Shown: one piece after another, positions 1 through 11,672 of the stretch
How the letters are laid out: each line of letters begins with the position of its first letter
How positions within the stretch are numbered: the stretch's first letter is position 1
From: Flammula alnicola
Lineage: Eukaryota; Basidiomycota; Agaricomycetes; Agaricales; Strophariaceae
Reading direction: 5' to 3'
NCBI GenBank assembly: GCA_015499995.1
Contig: JADNRV010000322.1
Coordinates: 1-54,621 of the forward strand
DNA length: 54,621 bases
The notes under the pieces: model-generated
The model's database searches: none
What the model was told of the DNA's origin: nothing
Seen by the model: the letters and a program-made list of their open reading frames with translations, nothing else
Position numbers and translations under genes: made by a program

Positions 1-170
1 GGCCTGTGCGAAATTCTGGCGCGCGTCATCTTCTCCAGACTAATATCCCGCGCGACCAAGCGTAGGAAAAAAGTCGACCCACCAGTGATGATTGCTACCT
101 CTCCAGCGAGCAGACCGCGTCCGTAGGTGTTAGTGATGTGTCCAGAGACTTGAGAAAGACGGTTAGACAT
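1..170 (-). CDS. Short-chain dehydrogenase/reductase, 5' end only
   Basis: The gene reads leftward and leaves the window. Exon 1 (83-170, 88 nt) encodes about 29 residues starting MSNRLSQVSG and ending at the start of a Rossmann fold (EVAIITG). A GT-AG intron (4-82) follows, and three bases of exon 2 (GCC) complete the reading ITGA. This matches the TGxxxGIG nucleotide-binding start of classical SDR enzymes, which use NAD(P)H on carbonyl, hydroxyl or enoyl substrates. The substrate cannot be told from this fragment. The long leader before the Rossmann strand resembles fungal carbonyl or dienoyl-CoA reductase-type SDRs. That subclass is inference. Confidence 0.72.
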   Translation of the reverse strand, partial: MSNRLSQVSGHITNTYGRGLLAGEVAIITGGSTFFLRLVARDISLEKMTRARISHR

Positions 171-1024
171 GGTGACGGTCAAGAAAGTAGGATATCAAGC
201 AGATGGAAGAGGACGGAAGTGAAAGAACGGAATTGCCAACGGGGGTGGTATTTCTATGGAGGACACGGCGAATTTATTTACCGGTACCGGTGCACGTGCA
301 TGTTTGAAATAAACGTTTTGTCAGTTGACGCGTGCCGCAACACAAGCGCTTTCACCTTCTTGTTTTAGAAATGCTCGGGACCGACGAAATTGGACTTGTG
401 CACGAAATCTTGACTGGCGACTGGCTTCAATCCCAAGGTGAGTTGTGTAGCTGAAACCTTTTTTTGCATTCAAGACTAGGGTGAATACCATACCACTGTC
501 ATGGGACGAGCAAGGTTTTGAACGGCATAAAAGCTAGGGCGGGCTCGGGCTCAGGGGTGTCTGCAGGGTACTGCAATTTGTATATGCGAAGCAACCTGCT
601 GATGCGCATTTTGCGCACCATATCACGAAGATTTCTTCCCAGCTTCGCTGTAACGGCGGGATGGCGAGCAGTTTGCGAACCCGCAATTGACTCGGAGCCG
701 TCCGAAGGAATGGAACGAATCACGCGTGCTGATCGCTGCTAACTTATTTCAGTGAGTGTTTCTATACAGTCTTGCAAGCCATGGAAGGATACGTAATGAC
801 CCTGGTAATGATCTCCCGAAGATCTCCCAATATAAAACGCAAAAAAGCAAAGGCAAGCCGCAGGCTGCTTTGCCACTCGCCACCTCACTTTTTTCTTGTT
901 GGTTGCCACTGGTACGTCCCTGCGACGTTCTCTTGAGGATGGACGGGAAGGAAAACGCGTTGTTGACTGACGAAATTCTTTTTCTAGGAAGGTCGAGCTT
1001 CTCGCACAATCGCAGGGCTTCAAC
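171..1024. other. Intergenic, SDR to F-box gene
   Basis: This is the space between two divergently transcribed genes and holds both promoters. The short reading frames in it overlap on both strands, lack domain character and look like chance. A TATA-like AATATAAAAC lies near 828-837, about 190 bases before the F-box start. I see no repeat or RNA gene. Confidence 0.4.
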
Positions 1025-2230
1025 ATGGACTTTGTGTCATTGTCGCCAACAACCCTTGGACGCGCAAAGTGCCATAGTACATTCCCTCAAGAGCTTTCCG
1101 ACCGCATTATCGAATACCTCCAGTATGACACGATATCTCTCAAATACTGTAGCCTCGTCTGCCAGTCATGGCTGGTGTCCAGTCGCATGCATTTGTTCCG
1201 AAACGTCGTCCTTACTCCCGAAAATCTCGGCCGCATCGCTTCATTCATCAGCGAGTCGCCCTTTGCCATCCCTCCATACGTCAAGTGGATTGAACTGCGA
1301 AACGTTGATTCATGTTTCACGCGTCGTTCTAGCACTCTCGAACTCCTTGCCGACCTCTCTTCGACCATAACTCATCTCAACCTCTTCGAAGCCGCATTCG
1401 ATACCCTCCTGGATCTCCTGGACGTCGTCTGCTCGTTCCCATATCTCCAGTTTGTGGGATTGGATTTAGTGAGATTGGCTAGAAGGGGTACACCTCCCCA
1501 CCAGAGAGTTGCGATTCAGAAACGCGTACTTCCCCCTTTCGTGGACCACATTTCACTGCAAAACAGCTCATTCGGTGGATTTCTGCTTTGGATTATATCC
1601 CATGTTAAATTACCCAGGGTGTCTCGCTTTGAAACTGCGGGAGTGCAAGAGGTGGACGGTCCCTACTTCGCCAAATATCTATCCCTCCTCGGCTCAGACC
1701 TCAAACATGTATCCTTCTCCATCTCTTATGGCTCAAATGGGCACATCTGCGACTTGGCTGACCTAAGGCCGCCTAAAAGGTCCAACAAGCCATCCCTCGT
1801 CCACCGCTACCGCGAAGTCTTCGGCACCCCAATATGTCATCATTTCGCCACTCTCAGCGGCCTGTGTTCCCTTCGCGTACCGAATTGGGTGGACTGCAAT
1901 GCACCCAGCCAGAACAACTATAGAATGGCCGTCCCGCGCGCCCTCGCATCGATAAAATCCCTCAACCTAACCCAGATCACGCTGGGTGTTACCCTCGCCA
2001 GAGCAGGCGACCTGTTCAGGTACGACATCGAATGGGGCTTCCTCGACGAGGCGTTTGCGAGCGAATATTATGTGAACTTGCGCATGTTGGAGTTCGAGAT
2101 CAGTGGACGAGTGAATATGGAGAGTCTTGCGGACTTGATATCTTCGAAACTTCCTCTTGCTGCGAGGCATGGTCTGCTTCGCTTTCGCAAGGCGACCAAG
2201 GATGCTTTGATTATCGACCATAGACCTTAG
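1025..2230 (+). CDS. F-box domain protein, single exon
   Basis: This is a 401-residue protein in one uninterrupted frame. Residues about 20-60 form an F-box: FPQELSDRIIEYL, then a run ending CSLVCQSWLVSSRMHLFRNV, with the usual hydrophobic and tryptophan positions. The rest has scattered leucine-rich stretches (DLSSTITHLNLFEA; LGSDLKHVSFSI) of the kind found in large basidiomycete F-box families. Such proteins bind Skp1 as the substrate-recognition part of SCF ubiquitin ligases. The partner here is unknown. It is not obviously a paralog of the F-box gene at 43507. The start is the first methionine before the F-box in a frame that is open to the stop. Confidence 0.85.
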   Translation: MDFVSLSPTTLGRAKCHSTFPQELSDRIIEYLQYDTISLKYCSLVCQSWLVSSRMHLFRNVVLTPENLGRIASFISESPFAIPPYVKWIELRNVDSCFTRRSSTLELLADLSSTITHLNLFEAAFDTLLDLLDVVCSFPYLQFVGLDLVRLARRGTPPHQRVAIQKRVLPPFVDHISLQNSSFGGFLLWIISHVKLPRVSRFETAGVQEVDGPYFAKYLSLLGSDLKHVSFSISYGSNGHICDLADLRPPKRSNKPSLVHRYREVFGTPICHHFATLSGLCSLRVPNWVDCNAPSQNNYRMAVPRALASIKSLNLTQITLGVTLARAGDLFRYDIEWGFLDEAFASEYYVNLRMLEFEISGRVNMESLADLISSKLPLAARHGLLRFRKATKDALIIDHRP

Positions 2231-2351
2231 GTTTTCAGGTTTTCAGGTTACAGGTCCGCGACTTGTACTGCCATCTTCAGAAGCGAAATCTTCGTCAAGG
2301 CAAAAGCCCAATATGTTCGGGTACGCAGACCTCTTTCTCGTTCACATTGTG

Positions 2352-5300
2352 GGCGACTGCTGATAACCTTTCAGAAGCCATCTTTGGAAATACATAGGCC
2401 TTTTTTAAGATTTCTGCAGGGTTTAAATGTACAACTTATCATCTATTGAATAAATACGCCTGGCACCCCATGCAAGTCGCCATCCTTCATCCCCCCCTCT
2501 CCGCGAATATCTATCAAACCTTTTCCAAGTGCGCATTATTTACGTCGGCAAGGGTGATATTCCCCTTCTCGCCATTGTATGCCGAAGACACGTTGACAAA
2601 ATTGAGCACAGTTGCGCCGGAGGAGGTACCATGGGTTTGGCTCGAACCAATGGTGTTACTGCTTGAAGCTTTGTGGAGCGAGGGATCCGTAGTCATTTCC
2701 ATCTCGGCGCTTACGAACACCGGCGGCCGTGCGTGGTTGGGGATTCCATTTTGTGGCATCGCAACGTCGGTTCCCAGGCCCATCTTAATATTGCGGTAAA
2801 CGCGGCAAGATAGAATGTTCACGAGCACCAAATGGCAAACCAGAAACATGACGCTAAGCGGTGCCTCAAATACGTATGCGCAGGTTACCAGGAAAGGATT
2901 CGTGATGAAGACGACCCTTGACCGAAAGGCATGAGTTCTATGCGGATGTGTTCCATGATGGAATGGAAAAGAAGACTCACAGAAAGTACAGCTGACTATC
3001 CTTCATCAGGGCCTTTGACAAAGACGTGCCAAAGGCGAGTAGGGAGAACTTTGCGCGCGTAGTGGTCTCGGAGTCGCGCAGGAACATCTGGAAAATCCGA
3101 TATGCGATGGCACCGTAGACCAGGGCGTCATTCACCATTAGGACGACGGTCGTGGGGCCGAGGAATGGACCATGCACGCTCTCACCGCAATATTGGGTCG
3201 TCGCGATGTGCGTCGCCGTGAAGGTTTGTGGGAGTGTCAAGAGCATGGCGACGACGGCGAGAAATAGGAGGCCGTAAGATATTACGATAGACCTATTCAT
3301 GTTATACACCGCGCACACGCGGAGATAAAACAGCGCCGTGGTTGACGCTACGAAGATGACCAATAGAGCGTTGAGTGCATCGTAATATGTGCTGCAGTTT
3401 TCCAGAGGTAGCGCTGATGAAAGGATGAGCCGTTTGTATAGCGTGAAGGTTGACACTGTAAACTCACTCAAGAGGACTGTCCTGGCCAGGGTATACGCAA
3501 TCAGAGTGATTCTGTTATCGAAATTTCCAATAGTTCAGGCTGAATTAAGTTCGATGTCGCTTACCTGGTAACGAAGTAAAGGACAGTAGGTAACTTCATT
3601 CTATAGAAGAACAACAGCTTGAAGTCGTTCTTGAAGTTGTCAAGCACATCATATATCAACACCTATGTCGTCCAACGTGAATGTTATTTGATAAATGAGA
3701 TGAAAATATGCCGATAACGTACGGCAGTACACCCGATGTGAATATAGGTCGCGACGCTGATCTGATATGCCAAGTGAGGAGGGAAGAACTGGAGCGGCGT
3801 CGAGACAATAGTAGTCGCATTAGCTTCGGAGGCCGATTCCAGAAACATGGCTCGAATTCTTGCGGTTACATCGTCTGTGCCTCTGCTATAAGTACAGAAC
3901 TCAGAAAACTATTCATCAAACCTTCTCGCTAAAACCATCTCCCATGGTCCTCCAACGAAAGCTCTCGGAGTCCATCCAAACACCATTACAACGAGGAGGT
4001 ATCATGATTCTGATACTGATCAGGGCTCTTAATTGCTGCGAGACCAGTGCAGATAACAAAAAATAGGGCGCTTATTTAAAGTGATAATAGGTTCCATACA
4101 GGCACAATCCAAGCTGTGTGGGCAGATGCGATGCTATTGCGTTCTTGCGCGCGGTGATGGAACATCCTAGTTTAGATCAGGGCACGGGAAGGATATTATT
4201 GTTCAACGTTCAACCCATACCGGTAGTGATATTCCTACGCCTCAACTCGACTTCGATATACTTAGGAGCGAAGCGGCGCTTCTTAGGCAAAGTGAGGTCC
4301 TACCTAGATTGCATAGCATCTATTTGGTTGTCCAGTAAGTATGTACACTACCATTATGCACGAGCCCTCGACAGGTATTGCGATAAAAACAACATATGAA
4401 CGGACCGTGTCAAGTACAGTATGTACTTATGAAATCGTCCCCAGTACTTTCGAAGGGAGGGCCGTCTTCATAGGCGGATATTTCGGTTTCACGGAGTTTA
4501 CATCTCATCAAGGTGGGGTTATCTTAGTGTCGCGGAAGCGAGCTCGTGATGTGATATGATCTATCATCTGGCAAAGGCTTGACCTCTTCTTTCATCTGAA
4601 CGAAGACGAAACAGAGACCAGTGGTATCAGGTCCTTGTGAAATTGTCCCCGCTTTGGAGGGACGGGCCATTTAGATGGCTATTTCAGTTTCAGGGAGTTT
4701 AAATATACAGTATAACTTTGACCGTGTGCTGTGTCAATGATCCCTGTGCCACCATGGCACCGTCTCATCAAGAAATGATTTGCCAACGTACATGTACATG
4801 TACCTATTCACATACTCTATATCTTCGCTCCAGGAATACCAGTCAGTCGATAAGGAATCAGAGGACGGGGAGGGTCGCAGGTCACAACGGAGATGAAAGC
4901 GTGCTGACGATGCCGACTGTGAGGGGGTGCGAACAAGGGGATCCAGAATGGCTGATTTATTAACGCCTCCAGGTTCTGTAAGTTGCTAAGTTGTCCGTAC
5001 GATTCAAATATGCGTATCATGAAACGAAGACACACAAACACCAACACTGAATCATGCATCGTACCGTCGTTACAGTAACTAGCAAACGAATTTCCCTGAT
5101 GCCCCGCGACTCCGACGCCGACTCGCCATCGGTGCTCGAGACTTCTATAGTTCTTCGCTGCTGAAGGAAGCGATGAAAAACAGAGTCCTCTGACACCCGG
5201 ATGACCGTACACGTAGATCATCGAACTTCACATCACTTGGAACTTCCCGGAGCCTTGATTACGGGCCTGCGATAATCTAAAACAAGCGAGGGCCGCAAAT

Positions 5301-5830
5301 CTCTCATTCTCCCCGGTCTGTCAGTTTGGGATGATCTAAAATAAGACAAGTTAACCTCTCCCCGGTCTGCATATACCATGCGTCTCAGTCGCGGGGTTGC
5401 AAGCACTTACCAGCTGAGGGGGAAATCAGACGGCTCCGAGGAGGGTCTATTCCATTGGTCGGCACCGGGTCTTCCACCGTGGAACTTGGGTTATGAGTAA
5501 TATTGATACCACCGGTGTCCGCTGTCTCGACGGGGATGTACTCATTTAAGGGATGCCTTTGAAGCATGCGTACTGGAAGAGTCAAGCTAGTCAACACGGA
5601 CAATACTTTTGATTGATTATCGGGGCGTGTACTTACAGGGGGTGGAGGCTGCTTGGAATTCGCGCTACTCAATGAGAAATGTATGCGATAAGTTGGAACT
5701 CGAGTTTGAGACGCGGTGTGCGGTGTGTTTGGCATTTGGGCGGAGTGCCGTATATCATAAGTTATGGTATAGGCTTGGGAGATAGATAGGAGAGTGCAAG
5801 TGGAGAGAGATACGACAAGGTAGTCTCTTG
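2352..5830 (-). repeat. Arm A of a large inverted segmental duplication
   Basis: About 3.4 kb of this segment is found again in inverted orientation at about 28570-31822. Similarity runs from the 3' flank of the DUF6533 gene (near the shared GGTTATCAGCAGTCG) through the whole gene and about 2 kb of its 5' flank, to a shared TATCTATCTCCCAAGCC-like end. The copies differ by many substitutions and small indels, so the event is not recent. Edges are by eye, about +/-30 bases. Arm A has its own local duplication (about 4430-4500 and 4635-4705, both starting GAAAT(C/T)GTCCCC and ending GGAGTTTA). Confidence 0.85.
2514..3848 (-). CDS. DUF6533-type multi-pass membrane protein (intact copy)
   Basis: Five exons can be joined in frame on the minus strand. 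Exon 1 starts MFLESASEANATTIV. Exon 2 (VLIYDVLDNFKNDFKLLFF) matches the start of the basidiomycete DUF6533 domain. Further exons give helices around ITLIAYTLARTVLL, ALLVIFVASTTALFYL, SIVISYGLLFLAVVAML and VVLMVNDALVYGAIAYRIF, and a last helix VMFLVCHLVLVNIL. A polar Ser/Thr/Asn-rich cytoplasmic-type tail ends LEKV. The seven-helix layout is typical of this family, whose function is unknown. All introns are about 50-65 nt with GT-AG ends. It is the intact partner of the broken copy at 30491-31651. A shorter protein from an internal methionine is possible but would lose the first domain. Confidence 0.8.
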
Positions 5831-6059
5831 AAACAACGACAAGGGAGCGTTTTGGGAGCGTTTTGGGAGCGTCTTCGCATTTTGAGGGCGATATGAGGAA
5901 CGTAAAAGATCGGCGCAAATATCGAAAGATTATGCGAAAAGGCTTGCTTGAAAGGGATAATTCTGTGCAAATATCTGTACTTAAGTAGTTTGATCCGAAT
6001 TTGAAAAATCAGATTCAGGGCGCAGGTCAGCAATGTTCTCCTCTTCAGTGTTGGCATGT
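3849..6059. other. 5' flank of DUF6533 gene and arm-A tail, no convincing gene
   Basis: Most of this belongs to inverted-duplication arm A. A minus-strand frame at 5385-5918 (177 residues, rich in Pro/Ser/Thr) has a partly similar counterpart in arm B (about 28650-28950), where it is broken by stop codons. It may be a decayed gene fragment, but no domain is visible. The rest is AT-balanced non-coding DNA with short chance frames. Confidence 0.4.
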
Positions 6060-6660
6060 ACTGGGTGGGTCGTGTACATCCAACCCCACGTTTTAGTGGG
6101 TACCCTCAAGGCTCATGGGTGCCCACGTCCCACAATCGTGGGCATGGGTATTCCCACGCGCACCTCCCGGGAGTTTAGTACCTCACGTGACAAGGTACTA
6201 CGTTCTGGAACCGTACGGATGCCGGGGCGGGGTTGCCGATTAGGGAAACACCTGCGGTTCGAGTAGATAGGCCTTGTCCTGGCAAAATTTCGCCAGATCG
6301 ATGTTGTCTGTAGCATTCGGGGTAATTAGTTGATGTATTTAATGCAGAAAATTGGATTCCCGTTCATAGTAGACTCCGCAGATATGCCATTGCATCAACT
6401 ACTACTTAGATCTTGATGCAGAAGGTGATCCTGTTGATTTTGAGGAAGGGAACGTCCGTATACGCCCCTCAATGCTGTAGAATACTACCCTATGAACAAA
6501 TTTGGATGTTACATCGCGATACAGTCGTGCAGAATCGTCGATTTCTCAATGATGTCGCGCCTCCCCCACGCTGTTTCCTTATCGGGCTATCCCATGCCCA
6601 CACATGATCGTGGGTGTACACATTTTCGTGGGGGTGTGGGCATACCCGTGCACATCCACA
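6060..6660. mobile_element. Possible MITE-like element with inverted GTGGGCATGGG ends
   Basis: Two clusters of GTGGG/CCCAC words lie about 450 bases apart: 6108-6160 (GTGCCCACG, CGTGGGCATGGGTA) and 6588-6655 (TATCCCATGCCCAC, GATCGTGGG, CGTGGGGGTGTGGGCATACCC). The inner word GTGGGCATGGGTA of the first is repeated, reversed, as TATCCCATGCCCAC in the second. This is what the inverted ends of a small non-autonomous element would look like. It has no coding capacity, and no target-site duplication was established. Confidence 0.35.
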
Positions 6661-6711
6661 GTACATGCCAACACTGCTCCTCTTATCATAATTACTATGT
6701 ACCTATAGCCC

Positions 6712-7940
6712 ATGGATGCGGAAATCGAGGAGCTAGCACAATACCTGGTGCACAAGTTAGACCAATACGCGTGCTTTGTCAACCGTCTTGCTCCCAAGTA
6801 AACCTCAGAATCACATCTGGGACGCACACAGTCGCCGAACTGTATTCTGGTGGGCATCGCAGGCACACCTGCATCCGGAAAATCAACATTTACCAATCTC
6901 CTGACTGCGCGCGTCAACCGTATACTCAACGACCGTCAGATTTCTGCTTCAAATTCTACCCCAAAATGAGTGTCTGTGTGACTGGCAAAGAATGAGTCAG
7001 AGAACTCAGAGTGAAGTCTGCGTGCTGAGTCAGCGTGTGAGACCACACTTCTTTGCGTCTCACCACGCGCAGAAAATCGTCTGGACCAAGAATCCAGCTC
7101 ACTTTTCAGCTCAACTTTTGCTCACTCGGACCCTCTTTTCACAGGTCATATGTATTGAGCGGCCATTTCGAGTCGGTTTAAACCTTTATTAGGTTTATCC
7201 CTCCCCAAAAACTTAGATATCCTCGATGTTCAAGGCTATTTTACTTTATTATGTATTTATGTGGCTGTGTATTATCTACGTGAGCTCATAGCGAAAACAG
7301 CCAACGCAGATTGTCTGCGACAGACTTGACCGTGAATAAGGGTTGGATGGGTGGCACTTGTCGAGAGCTCAACTGGACGTCTTTCCTGACCCTCAAGTCG
7401 CTCATGATCGGAGAGGTAGTCACTGGACGTTCGACGGTGCGGGTTACGTCGCGTTTCTTCGTGATACCACCGTAGCCGATGTCATCACCGCCCCCTCTTT
7501 CGACCATGCACTGAAAGATCCAACACCAGATGCTGTATCAATATACCCCTACCACCGCATTGTGATCATAGAAGGCCTATACGTCTTCCTCGCTATCCAC
7601 CCATGGAGTGATGGCGGGTTTATGTTGGACGAAAGGTGGTTCATTGAAGCGGACCCGGCTATCGCTAGGAGAAGGCTTGTAGGACGACACGTACTGGCTG
7701 GAGTTATGAAAGACATGAAAGAGGCAGAGTGGAGAGCAGATGAGAATGATGGGCTAAGTACAGACTGCATATTTTTTCATTCCTTTTCTCGCTTCACTAA
7801 ATTTATTTGTCTTTCTCGGTCAGTTCGTCATCGCGAACATGTTGGAGCCTACACGAGTTATCCAAAGTATAGAAACCCCGGGTCTATCGAAGCCCACCAC
7901 GGAACGCGTGGAGAGCGCTCCTGTATCAACACGTCATGCA
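6712..7940 (+). pseudogene. Decayed P-loop kinase (uridine kinase/phosphoribulokinase-like)
   Basis: Recognisable pieces occur in order. An N-terminal helix (MDAEIEELAQYLVHKLDQYA) is followed by an in-frame stop, then a Walker A region (ILVGIAGTPASGKSTF, about 6840-6890). After about 400 bases comes a long block starting LDGWHLSRAQLDVFPDP, with IIEGLYVF and DERWFIEADPAIARRRLVGRH, then ENDG and a last piece FVIANMLEPTRVI. This order is that of fungal Yfh7/uridine-kinase-like nucleoside or nicotinamide-riboside kinases. The pieces cannot be joined cleanly. There is a stop between the first two, the gap before LDGWHL has no matching splice pair, and the intron after ENDG would shift the frame. 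I therefore call it a pseudogene. An unusual but working splice pattern cannot be excluded. Confidence 0.6.
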
Positions 7941-9377
7941 CGAATTTTCGAATCCAAACTTGTTGTGCATACCCAAGTTATCAACTCAATTTCCATGTCT
8001 ACGAATGCTATTCACGGGAGTCAAACACTCTAACAACCTCCAGAGGTATTATCCGCGATGTTCTTATTTACCCCCAGTTCTTTCCAGGGACCCCATTCAT
8101 CGACTGTGTACTGGATATCTTCAATTGCACGTAGGGTCGTCCCGACATCCGAGGTGTCATCTCCTTGTACCCTACTTGCCTCATGCCCACTCGAGTTCTC
8201 CGGCGGAAGATGTCCAGTCTGAATCACAGTCCGCCCACGACCCGGCTAGACATCTATTTTATTGTCTTTTCCACCATTGAAATCAGCTCCGGCAAGCTCT
8301 TTATACTCGCAAAAAGCACAACACAAAGCCCATTTCCTCGTCTTCGATATTTTCGATATCCTCGAGCGCAGCGTATAGTCTGGAAGGACTGGGGACAACA
8401 CCTATTAATGGACCACAGCCACGACCTCTGCCACCCTTCTACAGTCGCCGAAGTACTTGTCAGTAGTCAGCCAGCTGCCACTGAAGCCGTGACCGCTGTG
8501 CCGGCGCCTATTGGAGGGCCTGTCACTGATGTCAAAAGTCGTTGATCAGGAACAGCAACTTGACCTGCCTACACATGACAATCAAGATGGTCAAAATCTT
8601 AGGTCTTTCTTCGGAAGACCAGCATGCTAATGATATTCCTCGCACGGAGGACCTCGAAACATGCCACATGGCGGTAGAGGATTGGAAAAACTTTAATCAG
8701 TAAGCAATCTTTCGAAATGTCAGGCGCCAATATTCACCATCCGTGATTCGAAACGAAACGACAGGAAATCCGCGGCCGGTCTACATGGCATCCCTTAAAT
8801 CCAGACAACATCTCACACGTCTTAAGACCCTGGAACGAGAGCCTTTTCCGCGAGAGCGGAGGACAAATAAGAATATGCAAAGAAGTCAGCATCTCATCGG
8901 TCCGTTTCTCTTTATACTATTTCTCTTCGAGCGATTGGCTCCCTCATGACGCGAAGTGGTACATCGCTGCAGAGACTCGATACGTTCCTTCAAGGCAGTC
9001 AAACAACTCGACCCGTAAAGATATCCCTATTCCCTAGTGACGTTGAAGGCCATGATAAATTGCGGAGGACTAGTCTTCGGGACTTGGAGGATTGTGCATC
9101 CTAAGGATTGAAAGCGAGTAATCTTGCCCGGGATATCCAAGGCTAGTTGAGACCCGAGGGTAATCCTAGAAATGTATGAGACACCACGTAGACGGACTTA
9201 GTCAGATCTGATAAGATAAGATCGTCGATGACGGAGCCGAGTATTGGGCATGGAGCATCAGGAAGAACCAGCGCCGGCCAAAGTAGTGGGAAGGAAAGGT
9301 GGGAAGGCGATGCCACTGGGAAAAGCAAGAAATACAGCGAGTGAATACAGAAAAGTGCGTACTAGCCTCTATTGTGG
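7941..9377. other. Intergenic, no supported gene
   Basis: Short frames on both strands (for example 8165-8545 plus) show no domain or consistent splice structure. A double GATA word, CTGATAAGATAA, lies at 9208-9219. It is the exact reverse complement of the motif seen upstream of PUT1 and in the amidase/OYE promoter. Confidence 0.4.
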
Positions 9378-10515
9378 TCATCCTCGTCCATAGACCTCAG
9401 ACATCCTTCCGCCGAGGTTTCTCAACAGTTCACCGCCTCCCACAACCATCATAAGGCGGCCCCGGACGTCAAGTCCAAACGTGTCGCGTTCACGCGTTTC
9501 TTGGACTAGTGGTGGTAGAGGAGCCGCGTATGGGTATGTCAACGAATGCATGGCGGACTGGATGAGAAGTTAGAGCAATGTCAAGGAGAGAGAAAATCGA
9601 GGACCTTCAGAACAATATCGTCCTCTGGATGGAAGGGGTAAATTCCGTCCGGCGGTCGCGTCACCCCATTCTGTTCTGCCTCCGGGGGCCGATGCTTTTT
9701 GTGCTTCTTCCCCGACGAGTTTGCTTCCGAGGTTCGTGGTCGGCGCGACGAGGCAGAATTGGCGAGTATGGATTCCTCTTCTTCTGAGAGGTGGTATACG
9801 CGAGAAACGAAGAGAAGGTGTGTGAAGTGGTAAGGTTCTCCCTACAAGGGAGCATGTTAAATGGCCGAGAAGGATAAGACGATGAAAAAGCACGCACATC
9901 GGCATTAGCCCATTTGATTTCATCTGCTAGCATGGTATACATAGGGGGTATAACTTGCACAGGCATATTGACGAGTCGTTCGCACAGCACGAGACCCACA
10001 TGTGCTTCGGACTGAGAAAAGAGAGCTTTGAGTGTTTCGTGGAACGCTGGGTCGTGGGCTAAGGTCACGGAGAGGAGATAGTTCGCAATCGCCTTTATGG
10101 AGGCATTTTGCTATCGAGTTATTTTTCCTCAGTCCGAGGTAACATGGGAATATAGCGAGAACGCACGTGGTGGAGGTGCATGTTGAGCACGGTGAAAAGC
10201 GCAAAGGGATCGCTCTCGATCCCGTCGGTTTTGATTGTCGTGCCAACTGTTGGCTGAGAGAGGATGAGCTCTGTCAGTTCGTGCATATGTAGCTGCTCGG
10301 CGTCGCGCTGCAGCAGCTGCGTGAGTAGGCGCTTGATGGCGTGGTAGTCGACATTGGGGTTTGGGTCGAAGAAGTCGAACGATACGTCAACAAGGCTCTT
10401 TCAACACAGATGGCCTAAGTCAGATATCTTTACAAGTAGAGCTGGTTGTGCTTACGACGTCGGAGGAAGAGGAAGCGTCGTCCTCGTCGTCTGATGCTCG
10501 CTCTCGCTTTGGCAT
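9378..10515 (-). CDS. BCP1: BCP1/BCCIP-family protein
   Basis: Five exons (10456-10515, 10167-10397, 9898-10110, 9605-9841, 9378-9557) join to 306 residues with every phase consistent. The protein starts MPKRERASDDEDDASSSSD, an acidic leader typical of the family. Family blocks follow: VDVSFDFFDPNPNVDYHAIK, LLTQLL, SDPFALFTVLNMH, a middle block around HDPAFHETL, and VLCERLVNMPVQVIPPMY. A basic linker (SGKKHK) comes next, and it ends FGLDVRGRLMMVVGGG. Yeast Bcp1 is a nuclear chaperone for ribosomal protein Rpl23 and affects Mss4 export; the animal homolog is BCCIP. A nuclear role here is inferred from the family. A run of GATA words (TTATCTTATCTAAG) sits about 70 bases upstream of the start. 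Confidence 0.93.
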
Positions 10516-11672
10516 GGTTTATGTAGAGAAAGAGAATTGATCTCTATCTCGCGCGTGGAAAATGTTCACAACTTTGGTTCATCTTATCTTATCTAAGCAA
10601 ACAATTGCCCATCATTGCATCAGCGCTGATGTTAGAAGCGTTTGAACTTCGGCCACATACACGTCGTAAAACCTTTCCCAAGGCCACTTCCGAGGAATAA
10701 ATCATGTAGACCATGGTATGACAGAGAGCCTGGTTTTAGTAACTTTTTACGAGTGAATGAGAAATACGGTACGGTCCAAGGTAAATACGAACAAATAAGT
10801 GGGCGTTGACGTTGACGTCGATGTTGAAGCGGCCGCGGCTTGTTCACGACAATCGCACATTCTACTTTCAGGGAGAAACTGGATATCTTTAATATGTCCC
10901 CAAGGACTCAAATGGTCGAGGTCCGAGGGCATCGCTTCAGCCCTCATAAGTAAACCCGACCGACGTTTGACCGGAGCTGCGTATGTTGAGGTATGAGCCT
11001 CTCTGTAGTATCCCTTGACATGATGCAGATGCAATTATATCTTTTTCTATAAGGAATTGAAGGGTCACATCGCTTTGTGGTTATCTTAGGACTGGGCCAT
11101 CAAGTAAAGCTCGTGAGCAATGCGAGCAATATCATGCGTAGTTGTGGATGAACGACAAGACTAAGGGCAGTGCTGGAGAACGTCTATATTTTAGATGGGA
11201 ACGTGAGTCATGTGGGCTAAAATTCTGCTGTGGGGTTCACTGCTTGGTGAGCCAATTCTTTGCATGGACATCATAGACGTGGTAACACCGCTTAATGACT
11301 TTTAGGTCCCGTTCTCCGCCGCCGAATAGCCAGCTCGACTGCCATCTTTCATAAACTTTCTCCCCATTGAATACCTCTTCTGCGTGGAGAATTCAAACAT
11401 CCTTCCTCGGCGCCACCGACCCTCCTTCACGTACCGGAGTTAGGGCGTACACTGCGTCCCGGAATGCTGGCGAAAGCCCGCGGCGGTCATCGTGCTTTGA
11501 AAAAGTACCAAGCGGCTTAGCGAAGACATTCTGCCGAATGGGTCTGTTCTCACATCGAGAGGACGCGCAGCCGTAAGCGTGGACGCGTGCTTGATGTACT
11601 GATAGAATGATACTTAAGAGGCTCGTTCTCGGATTACAGCTCCTCAGCTAGTATCTAGCATCTCCCCCGAAG
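10516..11672. other. Intergenic, promoters of BCP1 and MFS transporter 1
   Basis: These are the upstream regions of two divergent genes. A purine/pyrimidine-biased stretch near 10799-10850 (GTTGACGTTGACGTCGATG) gives a spurious Val-Asp repeat frame. No gene or RNA was found. Confidence 0.4.
10584..10593 (-). promoter_or_regulatory. Tandem GATA sites upstream of BCP1
   Basis: TTATCTTATC (GATAAGATAA on the gene strand) lies about 69 bases before the BCP1 start codon. It contains two overlapping GATA-factor core sites. Confidence 0.4.

Noticed and set aside
5385..5918. A 177-residue minus-strand frame in arm A
   Set aside because: The equivalent arm-B sequence is full of stops and indels, and no motif was seen. 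It is not supported as a live gene.
6250..6275. GGTTCGAG word considered as a tRNA T-arm
   Set aside because: No acceptor stem, D-arm or anticodon stem could be folded around it.
9570..9923. A minus-strand frame of 117 residues overlapping BCP1
   Set aside because: It is a different frame of BCP1 exon 4. The in-frame five-exon model explains the region.
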